Counted from the first letter of the stretch, positions 13,133-25,215 are shown. The stretch is 41,981 nt of DNA from Spirogloea muscicola (GCA_009602725.1 WELB01000033.1:142011-183991), one strand, 5' to 3'. The notes: generated by a model not told the origin, from the letters alone. Program-made: numbers and translations.

Positions 13133-14636
13133 GTCTAAGCCTGACTGTTTTATTTGCTGCAGGGTAACAGCTGGCAAGAACTTGATTACATGCTGAATGA
13201 GGACCACAACTGCTGCAATGGATGATTGGCATTCTGCAAGGTAGTGGTTTGACACGAATTACTAATTACATAAGTGTAGTGGCAATCATGAGAGGCTATC
13301 TAAGGACCTCAATGTCTACACCCAGAAGTCAAGAGGCCGTACATCTGCTAAGGCTTCCTAGTTCCCGATCCAGTCATCGCCTGCCTGGCTAGGTAGCGAG
13401 CGGACTGTCTACAAGATTTTCAGGACGGATCATGACAAAGCGATGCTTGACCTTCGCTTCATTCTGGCATACAGGCGGTCAGCAGCATAGACTACATGGT
13501 TTTGTAGACGTCAAGCAGTGAAATGATCACAACTTTTACATATGCACATGATCACAACAGAAAAGACATCTTTTGTGGATGTTTGCAAGGAGGAGCAAAA
13601 CCTTCCGAGCAGTGATCAGTTATCGTTGAAGTGGAGCATGGTGGGTCGCTTGACCAGATCAAAGTTGTCGAGCCTGGATGCGAGTAGGACTTCTCATACA
13701 TAAGGATCTCTTAGGCGTCACTTGTCAAGGTATGCTTTAGCTCGCCGTACAGCATGAGCTGTGTTGTCCAATGGCATACCCAACACATCCTGCATATGTC
13801 ACGAGATATTATCGTATTGTTGACCAACCAACAACCTGACAGACTAAATGGTCTATGACGACAACTCAATCCAACTTGCTACATCACTGATTTGTCGCTG
13901 CAGATGCACACTGCCAGATGCTGCTGCTCAATGAGGCCGTCTTGTCCACCGCTTGACATCCTTGGAGTTGCTTAGCATGTAGCTTGCCAGATGCATGTGC
14001 ATAAAGAAGAAGCAAGTTCCGCTTACGGCGAATTTGCAGCAGCATGGAAGCTGAAGTTGGCGAAGTATAGGCGCCTTGCCAAGTGCTTCACAAGGGAGTG
14101 GTCGTGAAAGGCCTACATATGCATCTGGACCTTCACCACCAGGTTGGCAAGCAGGAAATTCTCGCACGGAGTTTCCGGATGCGAGAGCTTTCGTGCCGTT
14201 CCTCGCCAGCCGTCTTCTCGGCAGTGTGGCCAATGCTGCGGGTGCCTGCGGCGCCTTGCTTAGCTGCAATTGCAGCACATCATGGGCCACGTCGCACAGG
14301 AGCAGAGCTGACGGCGGTATCGATTTCTTCGCGCCGCCAGCCAGACGCCTAATCGCTCGTGGCAATCCTCTTGGCCGTCTATAACGCGTCTCGATCCTTG
14401 GCGGCACTGGAGGGCCGAGACGGCGCCGCGGCGGCGGCCGGCACGCTGCCCGCACCGTGAGGCGTCTCTCCTGCAGGCGGCTGCTGGGGGTGTGGGATCT
14501 GCGGTGGTAAGGCGGGGGTGAGAGACGGAGGGAGAGAGAGGGAGGAGGAGTGGAGAGGGAGGGGAAGAGAGAGGGAAGGAGGGAGGGGGAGNTCGCAGCT
14601 TTCGCTGGGCTTGTTCCTCATTCGTAATTTTTCACA
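13133..14636. other. divergent promoter region between RRM and MenA genes
   Basis: Separates two divergent genes. The part from about 13930 to 14455 is GC-rich with a long minus-strand open frame that has no recognisable domain. A polypurine GA-rich tract runs from about 14520 to 14592 and ends in a single undetermined base at 14592, so the assembly is uncertain here. No convincing exon is seen. Confidence 0.5.
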
Positions 14637-14650
14637 TATATAGTATATAT
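14637..14650 (+). promoter_or_regulatory. probable TATA box of the MenA/ABC4 gene
   Basis: TATATAGTATATAT is followed by a CT-rich stretch typical of a plant 5' leader. It lies about 100 nt upstream of the first ATG (14749) and 270 nt upstream of the ATG chosen for the protein (14907). Confidence 0.55.
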
Positions 14651-14748
14651 CTCTTTTCCACAGCCATCGCCCTTAACCAGAACAGTCTCCCCCTCCGGCC
14701 CTGGACCTCCGCCGCGCAGCTTCCCCCGGCAGCGGCGGCGGCGGCGGC

Positions 14749-14784
14749 ATGGCCGACGGCGCGGAGGCGGAGGCGGCGCCGACG
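14749..14784 (+). other. upstream ATG with 12-codon open frame and donor site
   Basis: An ATG in GGCATGG context begins 12 codons (MADGAEAEAAPT) that end at a GTGAGA donor in phase 0. If it is spliced to an AG at 14882, it joins in frame to the chosen start of the MenA protein. It could therefore be an alternative first exon or a short upstream ORF. Confidence 0.4.
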
Positions 14785-14871
14785 GTGAGAGCGCCAGCGC
14801 CGCCGACAGCCCTCGCCGCCTCCTCAGCCGTGGCGGCGGTCGCTGGCGTTCCCTAGCGAGCCCGCTAGGGG

Positions 14872-14887
14872 TTAGGGTTTAGGGTTT
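14872..14887 (+). promoter_or_regulatory. telo-box-like motif before the MenA start
   Basis: TTAGGGTTTAGGGTTT lies 20 nt upstream of the ATG at 14907. It contains the reverse complement of the plant telo-box AAACCCTAA, which in plants recurs near transcription starts of growth-related genes. Its function here is inferred only from the motif. Confidence 0.45.
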
Positions 14888-14906
14888 GGGGCCGCGACTG
14901 ACGGGC

Positions 14907-14917
14907 ATGACGGCGGC

Positions 14918-14951
<34 letters not shown>

Positions 14952-15087
14952 TGGCTGTCGTCGCGGAAGGGCTCCTCGGGCCGCTTGTCCTCCACGTGCC
15001 TCGCTGCTCCGCGCTGCCATCATGGCCTTCTCTCCAGCGGCCCCGGCGCCAGTGCGCTCCCGCCTTGCGCGGACGCCACCCGGCGCC

Positions 15088-15121
<34 letters not shown>

Positions 15122-18100
15122 TTCTGGCCGCATCGCGCTGCGCCCTGACGACCGTGCGAGCCGCGCTCTCGACCATCCGGTATGGACGGAATGGCAACGC
15201 CTAGCTCAGATCAGACGATCCCTTTTGAAGGCTGCGGTACACCCTGCAGCCTCTAGGTGCTTGAAGCGACTCCATGGTACTCACCGCCGTCCCTTTGTGT
15301 GGCCCTCAGTGGCAGCAGGCGCGCTTTCGGGCGGGCGACGGTTGCGACACCTCCCCAAGCAGGGCTGCAGTGGCGGAGCTCGCCTTGCCAGCCTTTGCCG
15401 CTGCCTCGACGTAATGCGGCCGACTGTCGGACCAGCTTCGGCGGCTGTAGGTGCAGAGTTGTGCCTGTAGCCAGCCTTGCCATTGGCGAGTCAGGTGAGG
15501 CTGCCATTCGGATCGAGTCTAGGCTCTAAAAGAACAATGTCACAGCTCCACAGAATGGTTAAAGGTGTGAGAGGACAAGGCTCAGCACCTTGCTGGCACG
15601 AGCTGAAGCACCGGCCAGGCCTCCATTACTCACTTTCATTCAATGGAAAAGAACGTCAAGAAACCAGGGCTGATTGGAATGTGTTTGGCAGTGTCATTGT
15701 GCTGTTAGCCCCTACAAAGTACTGTATCTGCACCAAGCACACGTGCGGAGTCTGCATTGGATTAGGACCCTGGAGAGGCAAGCTCTGGTTGCTAACAGAC
15801 TGTTGGCCATGGCCCTGTGGCTGAGTCAGCCGGCAAGGCACTTCCATTATGCACCTTGCCACCAAGATTTACTCCGTCCCACAGATTCAGGCCATTGAAG
15901 CGCAGCATGTGTTGTCCTTTCCTAGGTGGTGAGGCCCCTTTGGCAGAAGCTGTGCTTGGCACGCCAGCGATTGAGGTGCAAGAGAAGCCAAAGCTCAGCC
16001 AAGCCACCTTGATCTGGAGAGCAGCAAAGCTGCCAATATACACTGTTGGACTCATTCCTCTCACTGTAAGATAGTGCTCATCTCCTAAATTCGAATACAG
16101 CAATTTGTATGACAGAGCTCCTAGAATTGCTTGAATAGGCAAATGTGCTGCAAGTCTGACAACATCATGGCCTTACCATGGTGTGTCTCTTGCTAGGTGG
16201 CGGCTGCTGCAGCTTATCTTAAAACGGGCATCTTCCAGGCTACAAGATACTGGTCATACTTATTCTACTCTGTCCTTGTACTCCTGTGGTTGAATCTCAG
16301 GCAAGTCATTGCTCAATCTTGACGTCATCCGTTTGTACACGACAATGAGAAATTGTGCGGATGATACAGAGAGAGCTGTCTGAAGGTGGTCGACTCGAAG
16401 CACTACAGCTTCACAGTGGTTCCATGTTGTATGTTTGGCTCCTGTGCAGCAATGATGCTCATGATGCGGAGACAGGAGTTGACAAGGACAAGCCCGAGTC
16501 AGTTGTCAACATGACAGGAAGGTGTTGTCTAAACCGAGCATGCAGTCGAGAATGTCATTGCACAGCCTCAGCATGACTTGCATTCAGGCAACTTCTGATC
16601 CACTCATTATCATGCTCATGCGAGAAAGAATTACATGCATTACCACTGCGCTGTGCTACTTTGTTTTCAGAAGTCTACTCCTGGCCTCGCTGGCATCTAT
16701 TCAATCTGCACCATGTGAATTTGTGTGCAGCCAGCCACTCGTTTTAGGTGCAGCCTATCTTTGCCTGGTTGCTGGTGTATGGGGTATAAGTGTCGGAGCC
16801 GCATCAACAGGTGACCTAAGAGTGGCATGGTTACTTGCTGCTGCAATCACTTGCGGATATGTGTACCAGGTGTGTGCATTTTGTCAGCTGCAATGTGGGT
16901 GGAGGAATTTGTGAAATAGCAAGTGCTTGCCTTCTGTCTCATGTTTATGCTGAGTCATTGCCTTTTTAATGTTGTTCTTTATTGTCAATTTGCAGTGCTG
17001 CTTGCTTATCAAGTCCGTCATAGACAGATATGTTTACTGTCTAACATCATGGTGCACTGTCTTGTCTGACAGTGCCCCCCTTTCAGACTCAGCTACAAAG
17101 GGCTGGGAGAGCCCTTGTGCTTCCTTTCATTCGGACCACTTGCAACCACCGCATTCTACCTCTATCAGGCATCGTATGCCCTCAAAGTCACACTGCATGT
17201 CAAGCTTTTGCTTTGATGTGCAACATTCGCATTTTTTAGGCAAGTAGAATTCTAGCAGAGTGACAAATGCAGAGCTTCACATGTATTTTTCCAGCTTCTT
17301 ACAACACGATGCCTCTCTCCTAGAATACAAGTGACTTATCTGCCCTGCAGAGCTTGCGACTCTGAGTTTGTCATTGGCTCATGACAGGTCCTTGCCTACA
17401 TTGCCTGCTTATACTAGTAAAAGCCCACATAGAATCAGACTGTCTACCATGACAGTCATCCCTTTGCTTAGTCACCACTAAAGCGTAAACGATGCTTCTG
17501 CGTGCCTCAGGCTGGGGAGAACCCAAGCACCTGTGACTCCAGAGATTCTTGGAGTGTCTGTCCTTGTTGGAATCACAACAACACTGATTCTATTCTGCTC
17601 TCACTTCCATCAGGTACATGCCAGTGACTTTCAGTGCTCTTATGTAATGGATCTGGTGATAGGAGAAGAGCAAGTGTCATATTGCTGCTTCGGAAGAGCT
17701 CAGAGATGAGCTTTGTGAAGCTTGGCCTCTTCTCCTACAAGCCCTTCACTTTCAGATACCTTGCCTCAGATTGTAGGCATGTGACAGTACCTCACACGAT
17801 CGCACGGTGGCTGCAGATTGAGGGCGACCTCCAAGTTGGCAAGATGTCTCCTCTAGTGAGCACCACTGTGTGTGGGATGTCTCCTGCTTGTGTTGCATCT
17901 CTGGCAAGAGGGGATGGAATAAGGTTCAGTGAGCACAGGTTGTTAGAAGTAGGTGATCATATCTATGTTTATGTTCTTATTGACAGGTGTGTTGTCTTGT
18001 TCAGGTAAGAATAGGCACAGCCAAAGGTGCGCAGGTGGCAACAGCTGGCGTGTTTAGCCTATACATCATTACTGCTGCCCTTGTGCTCTTCAAGCTTCTC

Positions 18101-18670
18101 CCACCTAATTGCCTTGTAAGTGACTCACTCACCAACATGCCACTCCTTCAATGAGCAAGATGCATAGAGGACCTGTTAGATTTGCCATGTGTTTAGATCA
18201 ATTTGCTACTGACAAAGGGTCATCTTTTGTTGATCTTTGTTTGCTGTCTGTCTGTATTCTTGTGCCGCTCTGCAAAGCAATCACATAGTCAGATTTAAGG
18301 TAGTACATGTCAGTAACTTGTGTCTCCTCTTCATCAGGTCGGCGCTATAGTGACACTGCCACTTGGCAAGCTTGTAGTTGACTTTGTTTCCAAGAACCAC
18401 ATGGTACCCCTATCCCCTTACTTCTGGCATTTGAGGGTTTGCTGCTTCTCAGTCTTCATTTACACACTCTGTTAGTAATCTCAGCACCAAGAAAGTTATT
18501 GATATGCCATATCCCAGTCTCATTCCTGCTATTGACATGCTCTTGCCCAGGACAAGAACCTCATATTCATGGCCAAGTATTACTGTGTGAGGTTGCATGT
18601 GGCCTTTGGCTTCATGCTGGCCTTGAGTCTGACGTCAACCATATCATTCCCCATAAGACCGTTCTGGTAG
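14907..18670 (+). CDS. ABC4: MenA/ABC4-type polyprenyl (phytyl) transferase, plastid
   Basis: UbiA-family membrane enzyme that attaches the phytyl chain to the naphthoate ring in phylloquinone (vitamin K1) synthesis, expected in plastid membranes. Exons: 14907-15179, 15257-15494, 15926-16065, 16197-16300, 16450-16521, 16731-16869, 17073-17173, 17511-17613, 17817-17855, 18005-18115, 18338-18403, 18551-18670. All phases join, giving about 501 aa. The core starts at TLIWRAAKLPIYTVGLIPLT. The prenyl-diphosphate motif WLNLSNDAHDAETGVDKDK spans the 16300/16450 junction, and IEGDLQVGK supplies the second acidic site. Further landmarks are GLGEPLCF, LILFCSHFHQ and FMAKYYCVRLH. The first two exons encode an Ala/Ser/Arg-rich leader of about 170 aa, consistent with a long transit peptide. 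Intron 4 has a GC donor. The start codon is uncertain. Confidence 0.93.
16301..16449 (+). other. GC-AG intron in the MenA/ABC4 gene
   Basis: The donor is GCAAGT and the acceptor is GTGCAG. The junction restores Ser in WLNLSND, the conserved first Asp motif of the family, so the GC donor is well supported by the protein. Confidence 0.85.
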
Positions 18671-19499
18671 GCTGGATCTGGAAATGCTTGCATCACCGTC
18701 ACAGCATTAGTCAACCCTTGCTGTCGCCTCTTACCCTTCTTAAAAATTTATGTTTACCTATGTTGAGTTGCTTGATACTTATGGTCGTTGCAAGAAACAC
18801 TTCACCTGCGTTCGTGTTGATTGTATTCTTGCCAGCGCAAAGAATGAGACCACTTGCAGCCATCTATGTGAGCAGCCAAGGGCAAAACCAGAGTGTCATG
18901 TGCTGCTTGCATCTTTGTCTGAGTACAAAGTAAACATGCATGGATATGCAAAGAGATTAGAAGAACTTATAGCTGAGCCACATCGTGCGAGTATCCTCTG
19001 TAAAGCATATTACTAGGCACTTAGATCGTCCTTTCTTGTGGCTAAGGTCGTCTGGCGTCCGTGCACGTCTTGACTTCTGTGAGCGGCACATGATGAACAA
19101 GGGAAAGGACAGCATCAAGCGATGCCTGTGGCCGACCATGTACGTAAGTATTTGGTCGTGCCGCATGCAAATGTTGACACCCACTTGATCTCTGATGCCT
19201 CTCTAAAATTTGTGAACATTAGACCAGGCGTACAAGTCAGTGCCTGTCGATATCTCGCGTCTTTGGATCCCCTTTTGTCTCTGTGGACGGGTATCCGATT
19301 GCTGCAGTAAACGGCCAATGTCGAGTTTGAATCTCATGCACGCTTCGCAGCATGACTGATCAGATGTAGAATGTCAGCAAGATGGATATGATGCAGCCAA
19401 TTGCTGCAACTTCATGGGCTCTTGCCAAGTCCAACACTGCTCCCTACACGAAATAGATGGAATGTTCAAGTCTCTGAACAAACCACGCATGCCTTTGAG
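18671..19499. other. 3' flank of MenA, no gene seen
   Basis: Short overlapping open frames only, none resembling a known protein. It probably holds the 3' UTR of the MenA/ABC4 gene and unique spacer up to the LINE tail that begins near 19500. Confidence 0.5.
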
Positions 19500-20050
19500 T
19501 CCTTCAATCTATGCTGTAAAAGCCGGCCCAGAAAGAATGAACAAGGTTCAAGAAGGTAGTGCTCTCTTATAAAAGGTAGGGGCTGGGAAAGGTCAGCCCA
19601 AATAGGAACAGACAAGGTCCAAAGAGCTGGAAGGCGCCTAAAATCACACAGCTAGATACGAAATTACGGAACATGGAAGATTAATAAGCACGAGTGAGCA
19701 GCAGCAAGTCGGTGTAAACTTGCAGCTGGGAAAGAAGCACTCCGCCTGGACCTAGATGCAGCAGCCATAGAGCGGCCTGCTCACAAGTGGACTGCATGAG
19801 CCAGGGAGCGCTGAAAAGAGACTGATAGCAAAATGCGAAAGACCTGGGCAAGCGAGCCGGCAGCGTAAAGCTGGGCAGCTTCCCTTGCGGACCCAGCTGC
19901 CGATCGATGGTCTGCCGGGCAAGCTGCTGCAGGAGGTCCAGCCAGCGACTGCCGGAAGCCCCGTGGACGTCATTCGCAAGCGCCGCAGATTCATCACCAG
20001 CAGAGTGATCGGCATACTTGAGCTCCTTGCCACGGGCCGCCAGGTCTGAA
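19500..20050 (-). mobile_element. 5'-truncated LINE, C-terminal ORF piece and 3' tail
   Basis: From about 20050 to the stop at 19681 the minus strand reads [13 protein letters not shown], then SRWLDLLQQLARQ, and ends LLLLTRAY-stop. This is clearly related to the plus-strand piece at 31563-31913. After the stop comes a 3' UTR with the GGACCTTGTC...GGGCTGACC...CAGCCCC tail unit, then a second unit near 19530. The KERKY.DH...F..LA.DV..FG pattern resembles the end of LINE ORFs that carry a C-terminal restriction-like endonuclease. It is a fragment only; reverse transcriptase is not seen. Confidence 0.65.
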
Positions 20051-22300
20051 AGAAAGTGGCTCTCCCGATGGGGGCAAGGGCTGTGATAAGCCAGCCCAAA
20101 AAAGAATAGTAGAAGTGGCTCTCCCAATGAGGGCAAGGGCTGTAAGAAGCCAGCCCGAAGAGAATTGACAAGGTTCGAAGGCAACAGACTTTGAAGGGGC
20201 CAGAAGCACTATCACAACTGGGGGGTTGGAGGAACCACTCAATAACACCGAGTGAGGAGCCTCAAACCCGACAAGGTAGCTGGCTGAAAACAATACCCCC
20301 TGCGAGCTCGTTCCACTTGAGATTGTCTGCTGGGTGCCTGCACTGTTGGCTTGGGGCTGCCAGAAAATCGAGGAGCTGGCCTGCAGGGGGCCAGAGGTGA
20401 GCGTTGAGACCAGCGGCTGAGGAGATTGCCATGCCCAGCTGCTAGTAGGCTTGCTCGGGCTGCTGGCTACCGCCTTTGAAGATGTTTGGCTGGCAGCCCC
20501 ACTATGGTATTCCGGATCTTGGAGCAGCCCAAGTAAACGGTTGCTTGCATTGACAGCACGTCCCACTGGGCTCAAGCTGGCAGTCTCGGCCACAGGCTCC
20601 TCCTTGACCTGCCAATGTAGGAATGTCTCAAAAGATGCTCTAGGCTCGTAACAAACTGCAGCCAGCAAGTTATGTACTGTTCTTAACGACTCAAGGCTCA
20701 GAAGCTCCCTAACAAATGCTGCAAAAAATGAATGGCGTCTTTAAGCGCGTACAATGTAGCAGGAGGCTGTACCAGTCATGCAATTCATGTCCATTTGGGT
20801 GAATTAGACCTAACTTGACAGTATTGAAAGGCAACCCAAGCTGCGTCAGAAGAGATAGTGTCAAGCACCTTGTGAGTTGCACGGTCTGGTGCGCTGTCAT
20901 CATCGTCTGATAGTGGTGATGCTGCTCTAGCCCCACGACTAGAAGCTTCACCAGGGTGCTCGCTGCCTTCTTGAGGTCCCACCTTCTTTTTCTGTATACG
21001 GATTACAACCCAAAAAGGCTGCGCCACATCAAACAAGCGTGCTCACGATCAGTAGCGAGGCTCAATGGGTTCTATCTGCACGTTGTGTGTTGTCATAGAA
21101 GCAAGAGAAGTGCTCGCCAAGAGAGTGATGCTGAATTGTGTCCTGAAAGTTCAGAACAGAGAGCAGACAACAGATTTGAGCAAGCTTGAGCACTCAATCA
21201 TCAACTTCTGTGGTCAATGGCCTATGCACTTCGTACTGTGTCTGAGGACAAGAGACGTTGGTATGCTGAGGACATCAGACAGCACTATGCGAGGACATCT
21301 GCAGGTAGCAACGCCTGCATTCATTATGTATAGCTGGAGTGATCGATAGGGTTGATCACATTGAGGGCGTCATCTCTCCCCCTTGACTTACGGCTGTGGA
21401 CAAGTCAGCTCTGCTTCAAGTTGCGGCCTCGTCATGCTCCATCAGACGGTACTCATGCATCACCCAATCCATCTTTTCTCCGATGGGTGCTCTACCCCTG
21501 TTGACAGATGAAGATATCCTTCTTGAAAAGTCTTAGTCAATGATTGGCCAACGATGGCAGACAAGTCTCTCCAGGTCCACAAATGATTGGCCTATAATGG
21601 CAGACACATCTCTCTAGGTCCACAGGTCAGTTCCCAGAGCTTGGGAAGGATATACGTGCTTACAGATAGTACACCAAGGTCTTCTTCATGCCTATCTGTG
21701 TGCGCCCTCTGTAGACGGGCTTGTCCTTCCCCGTGGCCTTCCAGTAGCCAGCCTCGGTGGTCCTCTTGGCTCGGTGGCCACCAGGATACTTCCTCTTCCT
21801 ATGCGCGAAGAAGTAGCTCTGATGCTCCCCTCCCACACCCATCACTGCACATTGGTTGTTGGACGCCTACCATCAGGACACTTGGACCTAACCAAGTTGT
21901 ACGTGTCAGTGCTCCACCATCAGGAGCTTGCCTCCAGCTGTTGCTTGTCATCATAGGACAAGCTCAATGTGATTCCACCAGCTCAACTACAGCGGAGCTG
22001 GGCGCAGACTTGTCCAGCAAAGATGACGCTGCGGGAGCACTCGATGTCCACCCAACTTAGGCTCGCAGAGAAGCTCTGACACATACCTGGCAGATCCCAA
22101 GGCTCGATCTTGTATATCTCAATTTCCCCAAAAATCGGGAAGTCGGGCCCACGGTCTGCCACCTTGGGCCTCAGGTAGTACCAAACGAGCTCCTCGTCAG
22201 TCGGGTGGAAGCGGAAGCCTGGCGGCACACGGTTGGCCACAGCCGGCTCAGGCCGCTGTGCCTCTCCCTCCTGCGCATGGCCCTCCAAAGGCGGCTGCAT
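19994..22300 (-). CDS. NAC-domain transcription factor
   Basis: Plant-specific DNA-binding regulator of the NAC family, nuclear. Proposed exons on the minus strand: 22300-22087, 21844-21664, 21497-21425, 21018-20820, 20718-19994. Subdomain A is [20 protein letters not shown] is [12 protein letters not shown] is [21 protein letters not shown] is [11 protein letters not shown] and [15 protein letters not shown], and E is [10 protein letters not shown] and [10 protein letters not shown]. The start at 22300 places the NAC domain about 24 residues in, as usual; an ATG at 22381 in the same frame is possible. Exon 3 has no GT donor before an in-frame TGA, so I use a GC donor after the codons for HDEA. 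The last roughly 62 codons lie in LINE-tail sequence, so the true stop is uncertain. Confidence 0.82.
20055..20185 (-). repeat. two tandem LINE-tail units
   Basis: Two copies of the roughly 65-bp unit lie head to tail on the minus strand. Each has GGGCTGGCTT, CACAGCCCTTGCCC or a near variant, then a GGGAGAGCCACTT end. They sit directly between the NAC 3' end and the truncated LINE piece. Confidence 0.75.
21540..21625. repeat. 43-bp tandem duplication in a NAC intron
   Basis: Two adjacent copies begin ATGATTGGCC and end TAGGTCCACA or CAGGTCCACA, in the intron between exons 2 and 3. They differ at about six positions. Confidence 0.8.
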
Positions 22301-23220
22301 GGCTGGCTCGCTCGGCGCGCGACAGGGGCCACCGACTTGGAGCTGGCTTTGTGCGCCTGCTCCTGCGGAAGACAATAGCATCCGCTCTTCAAGGGCAGTG
22401 AAGGACGTCTATGACCACAGCAGCGTCCCATCTCTCACGAGGCCCACAGCTCACATGCAGCAGTGCGAAAGTAGCGCCCTACTGCCCAAGAGGACAGGGC
22501 AGCCTGCATGGTCTCATGTGCAAGCAGCTGGGAGCATTGTCTGGCAGGATGCATTGTGTGTGGCCACCACGAAGGAAGGGGGCAGCATTACACGTGTTCT
22601 GACTGCTGCAATCTCCCTTCATGGAGTGCGCAAGACGGAGTACCTGATCACAACCAGCAACAGCACTTGCAAAAGGTTGTGAGCCTGACGGACCTGGACT
22701 GGTGTGAGCTGCTCATCCAGCCGCGGCAGACGGCGCCTCGGACACCGCCATGCTCACGCGCTGGGGGCTGGGCCGGCCTAGTTGGCGGAGGAGCAGCAAC
22801 GAGGCTCGTTCCTTTCAAGGCATTGGGTCGGTCGGGCGCTGCGGGAGGAAGAAAGTGAGGCCGTTGGGCAGCGCAAGCCCTTCACCGAATGCGCGCCGCA
22901 GCGGCCAGAGGAGGGGGGGGGGGAGGACGAGAGGCGTGAAGGGAGGCGCGAGGCGCGTTCCGAGGAGGAAGAAGAAAGAGGAGGGGCGGAAGCGCGGCCC
23001 ACCCGTGGGGCGAGCGAGGCTCGGAGGAGCTCGAGGGCACTGGGCTTGACGGCAGTGGGGCTCGCGGATATGGGCTTGCGGGCAACGGGCTTGGGGGCAG
23101 TGGCGGCGCCGCGGTGGGCAGGAGGCGGAGGAGGGCGCGGCAGGGCCTCAGAGGGGGGGGGGAGCTCCTGCCGGCCCGCGCCATGGGGGGCGCTGCGCCG
23201 ACACAGCGAACGGGCCTGGT
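22301..23220. other. 5' flank of the NAC gene, GC-rich low-complexity DNA
   Basis: The promoter of the NAC gene should lie here. The part from about 22850 to 23180 is strongly purine-rich, with G runs near 22911 and 23152. Long open frames there are compositional and encode Glu/Arg/Gly-rich sequence without a recognisable domain. Confidence 0.45.
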
Positions 23221-23221
23221 G

Positions 23222-23320
23222 GCGTCGGAAGGGGCGAAGAAGTGGCACTCCCAATGGGGGCAAGGGCTGCGAAAAGCCAGCCCAAAAAGAATTCACAAAG
23301 GTTCAGGAGGGGCCTAAGAG
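23222..23320 (-). repeat. LINE-tail unit
   Basis: Minus-strand copy of the tail unit (GGGCTGGCTTTTCGCAGCCC) followed by TTGCCCCCATTGGGAGTGCC, closely matching the units at 20055-20185. Confidence 0.7.
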
Positions 23321-24219
23321 CGGTGAGCAGCTACAAAGGGGCCTGAGGATGCAATGGTAAAACGTCGGAAGGGGCGGCTGTAAGAGACGACGCTTCCGGG
23401 AGACGGGCCAGCGAGGTGCAGACAGATGATGGTGTTCTCGGCCTACTTTTGGCGGAGCCAGACGGGGCGCACTTGGTACCCCCCGGGGGTCGGCAGCCCG
23501 AAGTCCGACGGGGGAGGGGATGGGGAGATGGACCCCACCGACGGCCGGCGGGCGGCCCCAGTCCCCGGCCGCTTCCGCCGATCCGTTGGCGGTGGTGGGG
23601 TAATAAGCGGCGCGCCCCCCAGAAGGGAGACGGCGCTCGCCCCGACGGCCGTCTGCCCGACTTTCCACTTTGACGGATGGGCTTCGGGCGCCGTGGGGAT
23701 TTCACGCGGCGGTCAGAGTGGTTGACCCCAGCCATCCGAGTCTCCCGCCCCCGCCCCACATCCGACCCCCCCGCCGGCCGGCGGCCGCGCCCCCCGGCTT
23801 TGTAACCAATCAGTCATTGCCGCGTGGCAAAAGGTGACACGCGTTGCACGCCCGGGCGCGCGAAGCTTCGGCGCGTGCCGACTCCGGATGATCCCGCGTG
23901 CGGCCTACCCGCCACGTCAGCGCAAACCGAGTCGTCGGGGGGAGGCGGCCGACTGCCTTGACCCGGCGGGTGGACGAGGATCTCCCTTCGGCCGCGCTTT
24001 CTTGCCACGTGGGGCGCGCATTGCAGCCGCAGCTTTTGCGCGCAGATTCCCACTTGGATCCAAATGGATGTAACACTCCATCCCCCAGCGAGGAATGTTT
24101 CGTGTATATTAAACAAATGAAGGCCAAATGACCAAGTACACAGGCAAGCACGTCCGAAGACCTACATAGCGGAGTGTTCGCGAGGCTGCCTGGCGCCCCC
24201 GCTTGACCTTCTACGTCCT
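23321..24219. other. GC-rich unannotated region
   Basis: GC-rich DNA with overlapping open frames on both strands and no recognisable protein. It probably belongs to old mobile elements, judging from the repeats on both sides. Nothing firm can be called. Confidence 0.4.
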
Positions 24220-25215
24220 CTACTGGAAAAGTCGTTCTCCCAAGTCTGACCTTCTACCTTCTGCAATTTTGGCCCCTTTGAACCTCGCTCATACCTTCTG
24301 GGCTGCCAAATCACAGCCATCGCCCTCTACTGGAAGAGTCGTTCTTCTGCGTTCCACCGCCCTCTACTGGAATAGAGAAAGAGCTCGCCCATAGAAGAGG
24401 GGCTGGCAGAAGCCAGCCAAAAAAGAATGGACAAAATCCAAAGAGCTACAACAGGTGCCGAAAAGAAGGGAAACACACAGCTAGGCATCTAGACAGATTA
24501 GGATCTCTTCCATGTAGGACATTCATGGCTGGCCAATCACACCCATCGCTTTCTACTTTCTGTTTCTACTGGAACAGTCTTTTCCCCCTTCTCTTCGACG
24601 TTCTCCTCCGGCTGGCTTCTTCTGCCCTTTGGACCTTGTCCGGTTTTTCTGGGCTGGCATTTCACAGCCCTCGCTCCTTCGGGAAACAGCCTACTTCTTC
24701 GGGAAGAGCTTCTTCCCGAGCCCGTGTCAATCACCACGGCCCAGGCGCCACTGCTGGCCACTCTTGAGGAGCACAAGCAATCCAACTCCTCCGTCCGACT
24801 TCTTGTCCATTCCCTTTTGGGCTGGCCTCTCACAGCCATTGCAATACTTCAAAAGAGCACAATCTTTCTTCTCTGTCTCCTTTCTTTCTTGGGCAGGACT
24901 TTCACAACCATCATCCCTCTTCAAGGACGCTCTCTTTCTTTGACTTATTCACTCGTTTATGGTGCTGCATCCTTTTCATAGTCTTCACATTTTACGGACC
25001 TGTGAACTTTGTCCTTGTTCATTGAATCCTTTGCGCTGGCCTCTCACAGCCATTGCCTTACATTAGATGAGCTATTTCTTGTGCTGTGGGCTGGCCTTCC
25101 ACAGCCCTCACCCCCTTTGAAGAGCTGCTGCTTTCTTTCTTCGGGGGAAATTCTTTCTTCTGTGGTCTGGCCTCCCGCAGCCGTCGTCGGTGGAAGAGCT
25201 GCTTCCTCTCAGCCA
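24220..25215 (+). repeat. array of LINE-tail units
   Basis: At least seven diverged plus-strand units occur, near 24290, 24526, 24645, 24819, 25032, 25086 and 25163. Each shows a GGGCTGGC core, a CACAGCC arm about 8 nt later, and usually a TTGTCC...TTTT lead-in and a GAAGAGCT-like end. One minus-strand copy at 24395-24520 also carries the 3' UTR motif CTAGCTGTGTG seen after the LINE stop at 19681. This is a cluster of nested or tandem tail insertions. Confidence 0.7.

Noticed and set aside
13928-14455. 175-codon minus-strand open frame between RRM and MenA genes
   Set aside because: The RRM gene is complete without it, and the composition is promoter-like GC-rich DNA.
22782-23360. 192-codon plus-strand open frame
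   Set aside because: Glu/Arg/Gly low complexity over purine runs, ending inside a LINE-tail unit. No domain is seen.
24068-24130. TGTAACACTCC start resembling a plant LTR end
   Set aside because: No matching second end, primer-binding site or coding region was found.
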